Shown in pieces: positions 6,336 to 7,262 of a DNA stretch of 7,262 bases. Both the position numbers and the translations under genes were made by a program. The notes under the pieces were generated by a model. It did not search any database. It worked only from the letters and a program-made list of their open reading frames with translations, and was not told the DNA's origin. The stretch spans positions 1 through 7,262 of the forward strand of contig JALNXP010000123.1 in the NCBI GenBank assembly GCA_023230285.1, given 5' to 3'. The stretch comes from Bacteroidales bacterium (GTDB taxonomy: Bacteria; Bacteroidota; Bacteroidia; Bacteroidales; BM520). Each line of letters starts with the position of its first letter. The first letter of the stretch is position 1.

Positions 6336-7262
6336 ATGATTAAGCCGGAAACAGTTCAGAAAATATTAGATGCTGCCCGTATAGAAGAGGTAGTCGGTGA
6401 CTTTGTGTCTTTGAAAAAACGAGGAACCAATTTACTTGGATTGTGTCCTTTTCATAATGAAAAAACACCTTCGTTTGTGGTGTCGCCGGCTAAAGGCATT
6501 TTTAAATGTTTTGGCTGCGGAAAAGCAGGAAGTGCTGTGCATTTCATCATGGAACATGAGCATTCTTCATATCCCGAAGCATTAAAATATTTAGCTAAAA
6601 AATATAATATTGAGATTGAAGAAGCGGCAAAAACGCCGGAAGATATTCTGAGAGAAAATCTGATGGACAGACTTTACAATCTCAATTCTTTTGCTCAAAA
6701 ACATTTTAGCGATTTGCTATTCAATGATAGTAGAGGTCGTAGTGTTGGGTTATCATATTTTAAAGAAAGAGGCTTTCTTGAAGATACAATTAAGTCGTTT
6801 CAATTAGGTTATGCTGTTGATGATTATGAGGAGCTTATCAATTATGCAATAAAAAACGGTTATAAAAAAGATATAATTGAGGCTTCGGGTTTGGTTACTG
6901 TCAGAGATGACGGTAAGATTTACGACCGTTTTCGTGGGCGTGTAATTTTCCCTATACATAATTTGACGGGCAGAGTTATCGGCTTTGGTGGCAGAATTAT
7001 GACTGCTGACAAAACAAAAGCTAAGTATATAAACAGTCCGGAGACGGAAATATATCATAAAAGCAATACTTTATATGGCATTTATTTTGCCAAGTCGGCT
7101 ATAGTTGCACAAGATGTTTGTTATTTGGTTGAGGGCTATACCGATGTTATCAGTATGCATCAGGCGGGATTTAAAAATGTAGTTGCTTCGTCAGGCACAT
7201 CTTTGACAGTAGAACAGATAGCTCTTATCAAGCGGTTTACACAAAATGTGACTATAATTTAT
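6336..7262 (+). CDS. dnaG: DNA primase, N-terminal 309 residues
   Basis: DNA primase makes the RNA primers for leading and lagging strand replication at the fork, together with the DnaB helicase. The frame is open from the ATG at 6336 to the window end, so the C-terminal helicase-binding domain is missing only because the window stops. The N-terminal CHC2 zinc domain is complete: Cys37 and His40 in CPFHNEKTPSF, then Cys58 and Cys61 in CFGCGKAG. The catalytic core follows with RFRGRVIFPIHN (198-209), GRVIGFGGR (212-220) and YINSPETEIYHKSNTLYG (231-248). The Toprim domain then opens with LVEGYTDV (264-271), where Glu266 is the metal-binding acid. The Asp-x-Asp part of Toprim falls past the edge. 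The start gives the usual family N-terminus, with VQKILDAARIEEVVGDFVSL (7-26) just inside it. Here dnaG follows a dipeptidase gene rather than the rpsU of the enterobacterial rpsU-dnaG-rpoD operon. Confidence 0.98.
   Translation, partial: MIKPETVQKILDAARIEEVVGDFVSLKKRGTNLLGLCPFHNEKTPSFVVSPAKGIFKCFGCGKAGSAVHFIMEHEHSSYPEALKYLAKKYNIEIEEAAKTPEDILRENLMDRLYNLNSFAQKHFSDLLFNDSRGRSVGLSYFKERGFLEDTIKSFQLGYAVDDYEELINYAIKNGYKKDIIEASGLVTVRDDGKIYDRFRGRVIFPIHNLTGRVIGFGGRIMTADKTKAKYINSPETEIYHKSNTLYGIYFAKSAIVAQDVCYLVEGYTDVISMHQAGFKNVVASSGTSLTVEQIALIKRFTQNVTIIY

Noticed and set aside
6804..7058. 84-codon minus-strand open frame inside dnaG
   Set aside because: It is antisense to conserved primase core motifs and has no supporting signals.
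1..7262. Mobile element, defence system, CRISPR array, tRNA or rRNA
   Set aside because: No transposase, integrase, terminal repeats, evenly spaced repeats, nuclease or toxin genes, or cloverleaf/rRNA sequence were seen; the genes are housekeeping, transport or peptide-degrading types.

Overview
The window looks like ordinary chromosome from a low-GC member of the Bacteroidota, most likely Bacteroidales. Four things point there. Two start regions carry the Bacteroidota-type -7 element TAnnTTTG. Start codons lack purine-rich Shine-Dalgarno sequences and sit behind A/T-rich leaders. The aspartokinase has the C-terminal ACT region typical of that phylum. The secreted C69 dipeptidase is also a common Bacteroidales type. 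I see no rRNA, tRNA, CRISPR array, insertion sequence, phage gene or integration scar.

From about 4383 down to 1, five genes run leftward on the minus strand: aspartate kinase, an unrecognised exported protein, a YitT-family membrane protein, the lipoprotein metal-binding subunit of a ZnuA/TroA-type ABC importer, and the start of its ATPase, cut by the window edge. Gaps are 35, 75, 27 and 2 bases, so co-transcription of all or most of the block is plausible. Only the last two genes have an obvious joint function, which is high-affinity uptake of Zn2+ (or Mn2+). The permease is not visible and may lie beyond position 1.

From 4597 rightward, two genes lie on the plus strand: an exported C69-family dipeptidase, then the first 309 codons of DNA primase (dnaG), which runs off the right edge. 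The 213-base divergent gap (4384-4596) is the main regulatory region. It holds one TAnnTTTG element facing each way and a 16-base near-perfect direct repeat spaced 21 bases apart, just upstream of the dipeptidase promoter. A weak AT-rich hairpin and a possible dnaG promoter lie between the dipeptidase and dnaG.

I found no convincing new multi-gene system. The points most worth a second look are the direct repeat in the divergent promoter region, the dipeptidase's probable catalytic cysteine placed right at the signal-peptide cleavage region, and the unrecognised exported protein.
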